From: Globodera rostochiensis
Lineage: Eukaryota; Nematoda; Chromadorea; Rhabditida; Heteroderidae
Direction of reading: 5' to 3'
NCBI GenBank assembly: GCA_018350325.1
Contig: JAEVLN010000002.1
Location: 124,001 to 188,000 of the forward strand
DNA: 64,000 nucleotides
The notes beneath the pieces are model-generated. The model saw only the letters and a program-made list of their open reading frames with translations, had not been told where the DNA came from and did not search any database. The translations under genes and the position numbers were made by a program. The number at the start of each line of letters is the position of its first letter. Position 1 is the stretch's first letter. Shown here one piece after another: positions 19,250 through 28,848 of the stretch.

Positions 19250-22150
19250 TATCGTTCATTGGTCCTTAAAAAAATATTTGTGAAGTAATTCTGTGCAGAA
19301 AAATCTCCTCTTTCAAATGGTATATCGTTTGTAAAAAACAGACCAAAATTCACAGACTAGATAGGTTTTGTAGACCTAATTGATAGTATAGATAACAAAA
19401 GAAAATTTTATTTTATATATTTTTGCAACATCAAAGCCTCTTCATCGTCATCAGTTGTCATCCTCATTATAGTCTTTATTGTCATATTATTCTCATCTTT
19501 TGTCATATCATGCGTTTGTTATTTTTTGTCATACTGTTTGTCATAATAGTCATACTGTTTGTTTCTCATACCTGAGTCATAATACTGTTATACTTTTCAT
19601 ACCATAGGCATAGTTTTTCATAATATGTCATGCCGTAGTCATATAATTTGTCATAATTTTTAATAATAATCCACCTATTCCCTTTCAATATCCGAATCTT
19701 TTACCCAACTATTTGGTTTGCTTGTGGCCACTAACCACCGAACAAAATGTTCTTTGACCCCTTTACGAACCCGTGTTCTTAATATCTCTGCAAGTCTGGA
19801 GTCTTCTGATACTTTTACAAGCTCCTGATTATAGAAAATACCTTTAATGCTTTCGCCATTAAGATCTTCAATACGATAAGAGGGAGGTCCCCGACCTTAA
19901 ATTTCGATTCGTTTTGTGGTTCTTCCTTATCGCCATATACTTTCTCCCATAGTGCTCTGGCGTTTTTAAACATTACGTCTGCGGGTTTCATCCCGATTGT
20001 TCTGTGTACACTATTATTAATATTATTTACAATCTGATCAATAACGTCAACCCATCTAACTGTGTCATTCTTTGAAAATATTTGTAAAGTCGTTCTTTGA
20101 TAGTACGATTAGCCCTCTCTACAACTCCCGCATGGAGATGGGGGCTATGCATAACATGTTTTATAATGGTTTTATCCTCAAAATATTTTTTCATTTTATT
20201 TGCTTGAAATTCAAGTCCCGCGTCACTATATATTTTTATAGGTAAAACATCCGATTTTTTGAATACCATTTCAAAAGCCTCTATCATGTCTTCACTCCGT
20301 TTTGACTTTACCGGAGCAACAAAAAGCATACGACTCAAAACGTCTATGCAGACTAATAAATATTTGTATCCGTTATTCTGTTTCGTCAGTTGATCAAAAA
20401 TACAAAGATCGCATTGCCAGTCGGTGTGAAAGCCGCTAGGGACTGTCTTTTTGGTCTCTGGATAGGTTTGTGAAGCGTGTATGTTCTTTGTATTCAAGAA
20501 ATACATTAACATCCTCAAGCTTGATTTTTGGGTTTCTTTTCTTTGCCTCTTCTAAAATCTTTGGAACACCTGCAAAACTTGCGGGTGAATTGAGATCGTA
20601 ATAAACTTTTGATAGTATTTTATCTAAGGGTTTGCTCATTTTTTTCAAATACTTTTTCTCTGTTCCTATTTATGGGCTTTCCTTAAAACAACAGTTGAGC
20701 GGACGTTTCAGTACTATAAGATTTATGTTCTGGCGCTCAGTTGGCCTCTGTACCGGGATGCACTATTAAAAGTCGAGCGCTCAGTTGGCCTTCCCGGGAG
20801 GGAGGAAAGGTGTGGGGATGGGGGGGGGGTGGGGGTATGAGCTTGGGCGTGAGTGGAGGGAGGAAGGTGTTAAGCAAAAGTCGCTACGAGAGCGAAAAGG
20901 TTAAAGCAAAAGTCGAAATGGACAAACAGTAAACTATGTCGGGTATGGCCGCGCACATGGAACGCAATACAAATCTACACATATTTATTTTGTTATGATT
21001 CGCTCATGCTCCTTGGGGTAATTCCAAGGCGAACTTTGGTCACACATTAAATATATGTTCCGGAAAGGTAAAGACAACCCATAACGTCTCAAAATTAAAT
21101 TCTTAAGAAAATTCCGTGTTCCGTCTATTGATATCGGTGCGGCCAGAAGGCTACACTTCGGAGTTTAACGTTACGCCAAAAGGCCTAACACTCCGATTGT
21201 CCATCCTTTAGCAGAGTCCGGAATTCCTAATAATAAATTTGAAATAAATGTAAATGTGGTGTGCCTTTACCCATCGGCACGAGTTTCAGGGTCTATTTTT
21301 AAAAAGATTGGAAAAGGGATGAAATGAAATTCGGATATCGATATAATCGAACGCCCTTCACGGAGTGGCGGGCGGGCGGGGGGGGGGGGGGTAGCGTGCG
21401 TCCATCGTTAATGATTTTAATGCGCATTGGTGGGATGGGGAGTGGTGTTCTGAAAGCGTGAGATTTTAAAGACAGATGAAAAAATATGCATGAGGGCGGA
21501 TGAAAATTAGTTTTGAAGTTTAGTTTAACCGGAGACGGAGCTCTAGCAAAAAATCAAATGTTAAAATTCGAGAGAACAATTTGTTATTAGTGAATTGAAT
21601 GAAAAATGATTTGAAAAGTGAATTTTTGCATCGATAAAATCGAACGTCCTTCACGGGAGAGGGGGGGGGGGGGGGGGGGGTAACGTCATCGTTAATGATT
21701 TTAAATGGGCATTGAAAGGAGTTGGAAGAGAAGAGGGAAGGTGTGGGAGAGAGGTTGCGGCAGGGTGAATAGACGAAACCCCCCAAAAAATGAGGAATAC
21801 AAGCTGAAATATCAACATAAATCCTCAAATATTTTTAGGCGTAAAATCGCATAGAGGAGCGATGGGGTTGGATGAAGTACAGGAAGCGAAGTGGGGAGGG
21901 GGGGGGGGTGTCCGGTAAAGGAGGTGAGGTCCATATCCCTACAATTTCATTCATTTAAAATTCTGGCGCTCAGCTGGCCTCAATACTTGGAGGTCGTTTT
22001 CTTCATAAACGGCTGGCGCTCAGTTGGCGTTCCCGGGAGAGCGGGAAGGGATGTGCGCGGGAACGGGGGGGGGGGGGGTAGGCTCGGGAGGAAGGGAAGG
22101 GGTTGACGGGCCGAGAAATTTGGAACGGATTTCTTGGTCAATAATCTTCT
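19250..22150 (-). repeat. right terminal inverted repeat of the Maverick (2,901 bp)
   Basis: Inverse complement of 9223-12354, ending TCTTCT at 22150. Base substitutions relative to the left copy look few by eye and most differences are indels. It carries the decayed second integrase copy and mirrored poly-G tracts. Confidence 0.92.
19675..20639 (-). pseudogene. INT: decayed second integrase copy in the right TIR
   Basis: Mirror copy of 10733-11809. Compared with the left copy it has a 1-bp deletion near 20492, a 10-bp deletion near 20450, a 1-bp deletion near 20074 and a 100-bp deletion at about 19886. Together these account exactly for its 112-bp shorter length. The DDE residues are still present as codons but not in one frame. 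Only the left integrase can be functional. Confidence 0.9.
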
Positions 22151-22156
22151 GATATT
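22151..22156 (+). repeat. right 6-bp target-site duplication GATATT
   Basis: GATATT directly follows the right TIR and is identical to 9217-9222, as expected for a Maverick integration. Confidence 0.9.
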
Positions 22157-23113
22157 TTATCGAAATATCGTATCGTGTTTTTAAAATAATTGGGGATTTC
22201 GTCCATCGAAGTTTAAATGCCGCCTAAAATATTTTAAAAATGGAAAATAGAGTTTAAAATTTAAATCCTTCAAGTTTCATTAGAAGCGACAAGTAAAACT
22301 GTTCATTTCTACAGGTCATTTGGTGATGCCTTTGAAATTCACCTTGTATTTTCGTGTAGAGAATTTGTGGGCTACTTATCCCTCATAAAGGTTTTTTCAG
22401 AAAAATTTTTCGATGCCCTCAGGGATTTTTTCCCCAAAATGACCCCCCAATTTCAGTGTATTTTGGGATGTCAGGATTTCATGAAGGAGGTGTTGTAGCA
22501 ACTTGGTGCAATGACCTTTTTTGATCATTATTAAAAGTTACATTAGCATGATTTTTTTCAGATTTTTATTGCTTCTTCTGATGGGTGAATTAAAAAGTGG
22601 TTGTAAACATATGACCACCAAAAAACTGGGTAGGTAGGTGGCAGTCATGAAAGTTGAGTGGGAGAAGAACTGTTCCAAATGGGGAATTGATGGTATCGTT
22701 GGAAAGCCCAGAAAAAATGCTACAAAAAATGTAATATGTAACATCCCGTTCATCAGAATTCGCACTCACAAATTACAGTCGTTTTCATATTTTTACAGTA
22801 AGTGGTTGTAAACATATGACCATGACTGTACATAAAGATTGTTTACATTCAAATATATTTCCTTCCCCGCCATCGACAAACAAATATACCTTCATACATA
22901 TTTTGTTGGGTGTTAAGAGAGTGAAAAACATTTTCCTAATAATTCTTCCCCGAACACATCACAAACAAACATTTCCACGGATCATTTTGCCTGGCCTTTG
23001 ACATTTTTTCTGATTTATCGAGCAAAATACTCATTTAAAATATAAAATTACATGATTTTTAGAACTTTAAAATTACATGTTTTTTAGAACTATTTGCTTT
23101 TTAATTCCTAAAA
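22157..23113. other. region between Maverick and F-box-like gene
   Basis: No gene is seen. The words GTGGTTGTAAACATATGACCA (first at about 22592) recur near 22801, and the second copy reads outward into CATGACTGTA like the end of a Tc1/mariner-type TIR; no transposase frame was found. The last 200 bp are AT-rich and may contain the promoter of the gene at 23114. Confidence 0.4.
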
Positions 23114-24767
23114 ATGTCGGACAACAAAAGCGACGAAGAGCAGCAACAGCAAATGTGAGTTTGTTTTCTAATGAGTAGGGCCAGGGACATAGCTAGAAAG
23201 AAATTTTGGACGGGGGAATTGGGCCATTGGCATTCCCGTCTTAGTGCCAGGAGCGGCCCGGCCGTGCCGATCAGGGCTGGGCGAAGCTCGGCGCACCACC
23301 CGAAGCAAGCTCGAAACGAAGCCCAATTTTTTTCGAAGCTCGAAGCCGAAGCTTTTAAAAATTTTCTGACATAATTTGGAAATGAAAATCCGGACCCTCC
23401 AAAAATTTTGGATTCCGAGTCCGAGCCAAAATCCACCAAAGGAAACGGCCCCACTAATGAGTCAAATCAAAGGAATATATCCAAATTTCAGTGCCATTTG
23501 TGCCTACGTTTGGCTCGAAGTCTTCGCCTTCATTGACTGGTCGTTGGGTTCGATGAGAATTCGTCGCGCAACTGACGGAAATGGCGCACAAATTGTCAAC
23601 CAACACACTGATGAATGGATGCCAATTCCTCAAGGACCGCTTCCAAACAGAGTGATCGGATTCAAATTGCTTGAAATCGGGTCCTTTTCTTGCTAAAAAT
23701 GTAACGAAATTTAAAATGTTTTTTGATCTTTCAGTTACGTCGACCGAAGCGTCATCGAATTTCTTGAACACAACCGCCTCGGCTCTTCCGGCCTAAATTT
23801 TCTGATCGACACCGACAACAACCAAAACCGCAGTTGGAAAATTATCCGGCAAACGATTTGGCCTTTGGTCAAAGACAACATTCACGGATTTTATTTGTGG
23901 CCTTCTCAATGGAGGCGTTTGCGACAAATCTCTCCGACGATTCTTCGCGATTGCGCAAATCTCCGATCGATCGATTCTGAATGTTTCCCCAAATTTCCGG
24001 CCGAAGACAACGCGGGCGCTTCACCTGCTCGAGCTTTGGCCAAATGGTTGCTCACCCCCCGCGGGGATGGTCTCCCGAAGATGCTTGATTGTAATCGTTA
24101 TTCGGCAGGAATGGCCGGACTCAAAAGGGTAATTTCATTTTTTTATAATAATTTATGGGTGTTATTGTTCCCTTCGGTTTAGTCATTTGTCGATGCTTCT
24201 GAGTCGGTCAATTTCATCATCAAATTTTGGGTTGATGAGCGCGTTTACCTTTTGCCATTTGAGCTGATGAACAATCGGACGGGGGAGCGATTGACATTGC
24301 GACAATTAAACGAAGACGACTGGATGTTGGTGCGTTGCCCAATTGGGCGAGAAGAGGACAAATGGGCCAAATGGGAGAAGGAGGCAATTGAGTGGGAACG
24401 GGACCGTCAATGGAATCTCATCGCCATTAACTTCTTTGACAATGGCATCGGCGACGGGTAAGTGAAGTGAATAGTCTCAAAATTCCCCCCTCACATCGTT
24501 AAAATAAGGTGCATTTTTGAACTTCCTTAACAAAAATGTTTAGGGGGTACTTTTTTACTGCTTTTTTTGTTTGTTAAGTAATTATCAAAAGAATCAATTA
24601 GTTAACAGATTAGCAACCCTAGGGGTTTTGTACTTTTTTTTGGACCCCACTAATACATTTTATAGAAAAAATAAGTTTATTATATTTGAATTACCCTAGT
24701 TAAAATCTTTTTTTTCAGGTTGGTTGAGGCAAACGAAGGTCCGAGTGTGCCCGTGCCCACAGAGTGA
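23114..24767 (+). CDS. F-box-like cyst-nematode family protein, intact copy
   Basis: Five exons join in phase: 23114-23154, 23492-23680, 23735-24128, 24183-24457, 24719-24767; 315 aa. The N terminus is an acidic, Gln-rich leader (MSDNKSDEEQQQQ). It continues with ICAYVWLEVFAF, IRRATDGNGAQIV, NQNRSWKII, LLTPRGDGLPKML, TGERLTLRQL and a C terminus of LVEANEGPSVP. I recall this family from cyst nematode genomes, usually annotated as F-box domain proteins (substrate adaptors of SCF ubiquitin ligases); the function is inferred. Compared with the broken copy at 4.5-7.2 kb, exon 2 is exactly 30 codons shorter, removing most of the hydrophobic F-box-like helices, so Skp1 binding may be lost. Intron 1 contains a piece of a dispersed repeat (about 23177-23345). 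Confidence 0.75.
23177..23345. repeat. partial copy of the GGGACRTAGCTAG repeat family
   Basis: Begins AGGGACATAGCTAGAAAGAA and contains GTGCCAGGAGCGGCC, as in the fuller copy at 28021-28316. It lies inside intron 1 of the F-box-like gene. Confidence 0.5.
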
Positions 24768-26407
24768 ATGGACGGAGGGAATTTTGTGGAAGAAATTTTC
24801 AGAAAATCGATTAAATGACACAATAATTGTTGGATTCTTTTGTTGCCGTATGAATGTTTGAAAAGCTTTGTTTTCATTTGAGGTCATAGTTTTTTGGGTT
24901 TTTTCGAATTTGTCAATAGAAAATATTTTTGATTAAGTTGAATTTTCGAAAATTAAGGAAAAAATTATAGTAATTTGGTGTACTGAATTTTCCAATTAAT
25001 GGTGGCACTAAATTGTCATTGGTCTTAATTTTTTGATCATTATAGTGATATTGTGTCAAAAAATCAAATCATTTAACGTAAATTTGATCTTTGAAGCCAA
25101 TTTATTCGATTGCTTAACACTTCTGAAAGACAAAGCTGCAGAAAAAATAGGCTTAAGCCTAAAAATCCTGCCCCTAGTTATTAAAACCGGAAAGGCAAGA
25201 TCCCGAATTTAGAGATTTTTTTCTCAGCATATTCGGGAACCGAGTCACTTTTCTCTCTTTCTCTAATTTGTAAGAAAGAAATGTCAAAAATTCGAATGTC
25301 TTGAATGGGATTTGAACTTGGGTTTCAAATGTAAATCTTGGCGTTTTGCCTAATTTTGTCTGCTGCTGAGTAAATTTTAAACCTCCGGTTTTACTAATTC
25401 ACACTCAATCAATGTGTAGTAATAATCACATACGCTTCTCCCCATTAATAAATTATAAAATAAATTTTCGAATTTTTTAAAATTAAAATGGCGCAAAAAA
25501 AGTATTTTTGAAAAAATCAACATATTTTTCTGAATTTTTTAACAAAGATTGCCAGATTTTCTTCTGAACTTTTTGGTTTAATTTTGTAACAAAGACTTGA
25601 TTTCTGTAAAAAATTTTCTGCCGGTGCCGGCGGACCTCTCCCATTCCTAAAAAAAAGTATCGTAATTTTAAAATTTTGATTGCAAATTTCTTAACAAATT
25701 GAGTCAAAATTCAAAATTTTCTCGGAGGCGCCTATTGGCACCGCCGACCGCCACCCCCTAATAAAGCAGAATTCGCAAAAAAAATTGGATTTCTGAAAAT
25801 TTAAAAATCGGCAAAATTATCGAAATTTTACACAATTTTCTTAGCAATAAAAAAGTTTTGGCATTAAATTCATATATTTACACACCTAAAAAAATTCCGG
25901 TTTTTCAGCCGGTATTCCTGATTTTTGGGTTTGACAGGTGGCTACCCTGATATTAATATTATTCATGAATTTATGATGACTGGTCGTTATGAATAGAACT
26001 TTTATTTAAAAATTAAAAAAAAGTCGGAAATTTGGGCATTTTATTACGTTTTCTAAAATTTTTTGGGTTTTGTACAAAATTTTGGGTTTTGTCAACCCAA
26101 AAAAACCCAAAACCCAAAAAATGACCAAAAAATTTTTGGGTTTTGGGTTTTGGGTCAGATGGGAGCGAAACCCAAAAAAAACCAAAACCCAAAAAATGCC
26201 CAAAAAATTTTTGGGTTTTGGGTTTTGGGTCCAAGTTTCCGGTCTCTAGTAATAATTAGGGTAGGGCAGGTTAGCCGCTTTTAAACCCTGGGTTTCAATT
26301 AATCAAAGTCTTTAACCAAATCTCTTTTAAACCCGGTCTTGTCCTACCCTAGTTATAATTAGCCGAAAAATTTATTCTCTTTTAGCAAAAGTTCCTTGAA
26401 TTCAAAA
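24768..26407. other. intergenic DNA with AAACCCAAAA palindromic repeat
   Basis: 24768-25045 is a near copy of 7151-7440, the 3' flank of the other paralogue. At 26060-26240 lies a palindromic array of TTTTGGGTTT/AAACCCAAAA words. A fragment with CCGGTGCCGGCGG (about 25620) belongs to a dispersed repeat family. No gene is seen. Confidence 0.5.
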
Positions 26408-26865
26408 ATGCATCGCGCAATTTCTCTGTTTACTCGTTGTGGTGTACCGCGAATGGCGTCACTTTCGCCGCTGTCCATGTCGTCCAGTACAATTGCAGCC
26501 GCCGGCGGAGGCCGTTTCTTCAGCGAACGCGGTGTTTTTTTGCACGACTTTGCAAAGTAAAAGACTGACGAAGGACTGACTGAAGATGCATAGTTTTTTT
26601 TAATTTTGCCAAAATTTTATGTCAATAGCGACCCCAAAAAATGAAAATTCAAAATTTTTATTGCTTAGGACTTAACGCCGTGCAAGAGCTCTCCTCGGCA
26701 CTGGACGAGGAGATCAAGGCGGAGCAGGGGTTGGTGCAGGGCAAATTGGGCGGTGACTCGGCGCCCTCTGTGCCCGGCTTCAACATCACCACAAATGGGG
26801 CCGAAGTGAGCCTCACCAAAACGCATGGCAATGAGAAGCAAGCTTTGTTTTTTAATAAAGCATAA
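26408..26865 (+). pseudogene. C1QBP: C1QBP/p32 (MAM33) N-terminal fragment
   Basis: Two exons, 26408-26531 and 26669-26865, join in phase to give 106 aa. The first is an Arg/Ser-rich mitochondrial presequence-like leader (MHRAISLFTRCG...GGRFFSERG). The second contains VQELSSALDEEIKAEQ and NGAEVSLTKTHGNEK, which match the start of the mature p32/MAM33 fold, a mitochondrial matrix trimer. After GNEK the frame runs into non-homologous QALFFNKA and stops. The family is normally well over 200 aa, so the C-terminal half is missing here. Either a gene fragment or a gene truncated by rearrangement; no donor site is seen to continue it. Confidence 0.7.
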
Positions 26866-27129
26866 TTTGCGCTCAAATTCGGACGCATATTTTGTAGCAG
26901 CATAAGCCCAACTGATTTTTTTTAAAAAAAGCAACAACCCTTTTTTTTATTTGACCGTTATAAAGCACGATATGGGTCCCGGATAACCCGGGTTTGCCCA
27001 ACCCTAGTGGCAACCCATCTCAGCACTAAAAGACGGGCAATAAAAAAAATTTTCTGGTTACGTCCCTGATACAAACCGAATGGGTATCCTGTCTTTTACT
27101 GGTCCCGATTTTTTTTTTGTTAATGAAGG

Positions 27130-27608
27130 TTTTATGCAATTTTGAGAAGTACTCGGGGGTTATTGAGGTCGCTGATCACGAATATGACATCAGATTTATC
27201 ATAAGACATCATCTAATCATGATTTCAACATATTAGATTTGTTTGAAAAAATACAATTTTTTTCAAATTCGCTAAAAAGGTGAATCTGGGGGTATTCAGG
27301 GGGCATAGAATCTAAATCTGATCTTTTTGTTGTGGTTCTGGCTTTTTTTTTTTGAAGGATTTTGAGGCCAAAATTGATTTTTGGGAAATTTGAATTTTCG
27401 AAAATTGATCGAATTCGGGTCCGGGATTCGAAATCAGTCGAAAAGGAGCCCAGATTTAGATTCGATGCCCCCTGAATACCCATCGACTTTGAAAAAAATT
27501 TTATTTTTTCAAACAAATCTTAGATGTTGAAATCATGATTAGATGATAAGTCGTATTCGTGATCAGCGACCTCAATAACCCCCGAGTACTTCTCAAAATT
27601 GCATAAAA
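27130..27608. mobile_element. palindromic MITE-like element, copy 1
   Basis: The left arm starts TTTTATGCAATTTTGAGAAG and the right arm ends with its inverse complement. Arms share ACTCGGGGGTTATTGAGG, TGATCACGAAT and GATTTCAACAT. The two arms together make up most of the element, with a short central spacer. A related copy lies at 57826-58240. Confidence 0.7.
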
Positions 27609-27758
27609 GGGTTCTGTATCAAAAAAATAGTTCAAATTTATTCCGAATTTTAATCAATAAAATCCGGGGTCGATCGGTTGTGCGTCTAATTGTGTTTTTT
27701 TTTTGTTTGTTTTTTATTTATTAAATTTGGGCACTGTATAATCCCTCAATTTCCACAG

Positions 27759-27932
27759 TTATGTCATCGTTGTTGAACAACACTTGGCCGTGCTGGACTA
27801 TCTGTCCGACTCCATTTGTCTGCTGTACTGGATGCCGGGCGCGTACGGTGTGGTGACGTTGCCGAACGGTGTGCGTGAGGGCATCAACCAGTTCCTGGAC
27901 GGCTTCATCCCTTCCGAGAACATGCGTTTCCG
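27759..27932 (+). pseudogene. ABCE1: ABCE1/RLI1 fragment (end of nucleotide-binding domain 1)
   Basis: The exon lies between a CAG acceptor and a CG|GTCAGT donor. It encodes YVIVVE...LAVLDYLSD, then [18 protein letters not shown] and SENMRFR, matching the segment after Walker B of NBD1 in the ribosome recycling factor ABCE1. The invariant His-Asp of the EHDL switch is replaced (EQHL here), which argues for a non-functional copy. It lies upstream of the ABCE1 N-terminal fragment, the reverse of the normal order. Confidence 0.8.
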
Positions 27933-28020
27933 GTCAGTGATTTTTGTTACTTGAGGACAGATCGAAAATCCCGAAAAAACAAGGAAAACGTTTAATCGAT
28001 TGGTCCGGTTTACTCCAGCC

Positions 28021-28318
28021 AGGGACGTAGCCAGGGGGGGGGGGGCGGGGGGGGAATTCCCCCCCCCCCCCCCCCCCCCCCCCGAAATGAAATTACAGAA
28101 AAAAAAAACAAGAGGGGGGACCCTATTGTTTTACACTTTTACAGCTTTTTGATCAATTTTCTTAACAAATTGCCATCAAAAATCAAAAAAATTTTCCCGG
28201 CGGCGCCTATCGGCACCACCGGGCCGCTCCTGGCGCTCAAATGGGAATGCCATCTGAGCGCCGCGCTCAGATGGATCAATTCCCCCCTCCGAAATTTTTT
28301 TCTAGCTACGTCCCTGAC
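28021..28318. mobile_element. MITE-like element with GGGACGTAGC ends and long C-tract
   Basis: Begins CCAGGGACGTAGCCAGG and ends CTAGCTACGTCCCTG, an inverted pair. Inside are G-runs, a run of 25 C, and GGCGCCTATCGGCACCACCGGGCCGC. Pieces of the same family appear at 23.2, 27.05, 62.56 and possibly 2.92 kb. Confidence 0.65.
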
Positions 28319-28461
28319 TCCAGCCTATCATTTCCTCCAAAAATGTTTTCATTTTACTCGAAAAAATGCCATTTACATTTAACACTTAATGATCATTAAG
28401 TCGAGTCAATCAAAATAAACTTAAACATATTTTTCTACAATTTTTTGCCTCCCACTTCTAG

Positions 28462-28665
28462 AAATGCCCCTACGGGGCCATCCAGATCATCAATCTGCCC
28501 AGCAATTTGGAGAGGGAGACCACGCTTCGGTACAGTGCCAACTCGTTCAAGCTGCATCGGTTGCCCACTCCGCGCCTTGACTCCGTGCTTGGCCTGGTCG
28601 GCACCAACGGAATCGGCAAGTCCACGGCGCTGAACATTCTGTCTAATCGGCTGAAGCCGTTTTAA
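28462..28665 (+). pseudogene. ABCE1: ABCE1/RLI1 fragment (Fe-S end and Walker A of NBD1)
   Basis: After a CTAG acceptor the frame reads [29 protein letters not shown] and [17 protein letters not shown] (Walker A), then stops soon after LKPF. This is a near match to the ABCE1 N-terminal region that normally lies about 200 residues before the fragment at 27759. No remaining ABCE1 exons were found. It is a scrambled or partially copied gene. Confidence 0.8.
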
Positions 28666-28848
28666 GGGTTTTAGATTTTAAGATTTTCTCAAGACTACAG
28701 CACAAACTCCTTCCCATTGGGCCTTTCTGGTCATAATTTCGAGAGATACAATTTTTGGGGGTTTCTATTTTTTTTTTTCTTATTTTTGAATTTTTTTTTG
28801 GCCATCTCCAACGATTTGGTTGATTGATCTTTCGATTTGGATTTTCAG

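Larger units (their letters stand above)
9223..22150. mobile_element. Maverick/Polinton DNA transposon, 12.9 kb, complete ends
   Basis: Seen: TIRs beginning AGAAGATTATTGACC, flanked on both sides by GATATT (9217-9222 and 22151-22156); a DDE integrase with a chromodomain-like tail in each TIR; and a protein-primed family B DNA polymerase in the core. Known: 6-bp target duplications, AG-starting TIRs, a retroviral-type integrase and pPolB together define Maverick/Polinton elements. Typical members are 15-20 kb and also encode a packaging ATPase, a cysteine protease and capsid proteins. None of those is recognisable here, and only about 2 kb of unique DNA remains beyond the polymerase. The element is therefore reduced, or some of its genes have diverged beyond recognition. 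The left integrase and the polymerase look intact, so replication and integration functions may be retained. Confidence 0.92.

Noticed and set aside
21891..22106. Gly-rich frame at the right TIR and its mirror at 9267-9482
   Set aside because: Translation of poly-G tracts; no protein-like features.
25295..25335. GGGATTTGAACTTGGG resembling a tRNA T-loop on the minus strand
   Set aside because: No matching A box or cloverleaf; such words recur in nematode intergenic DNA.
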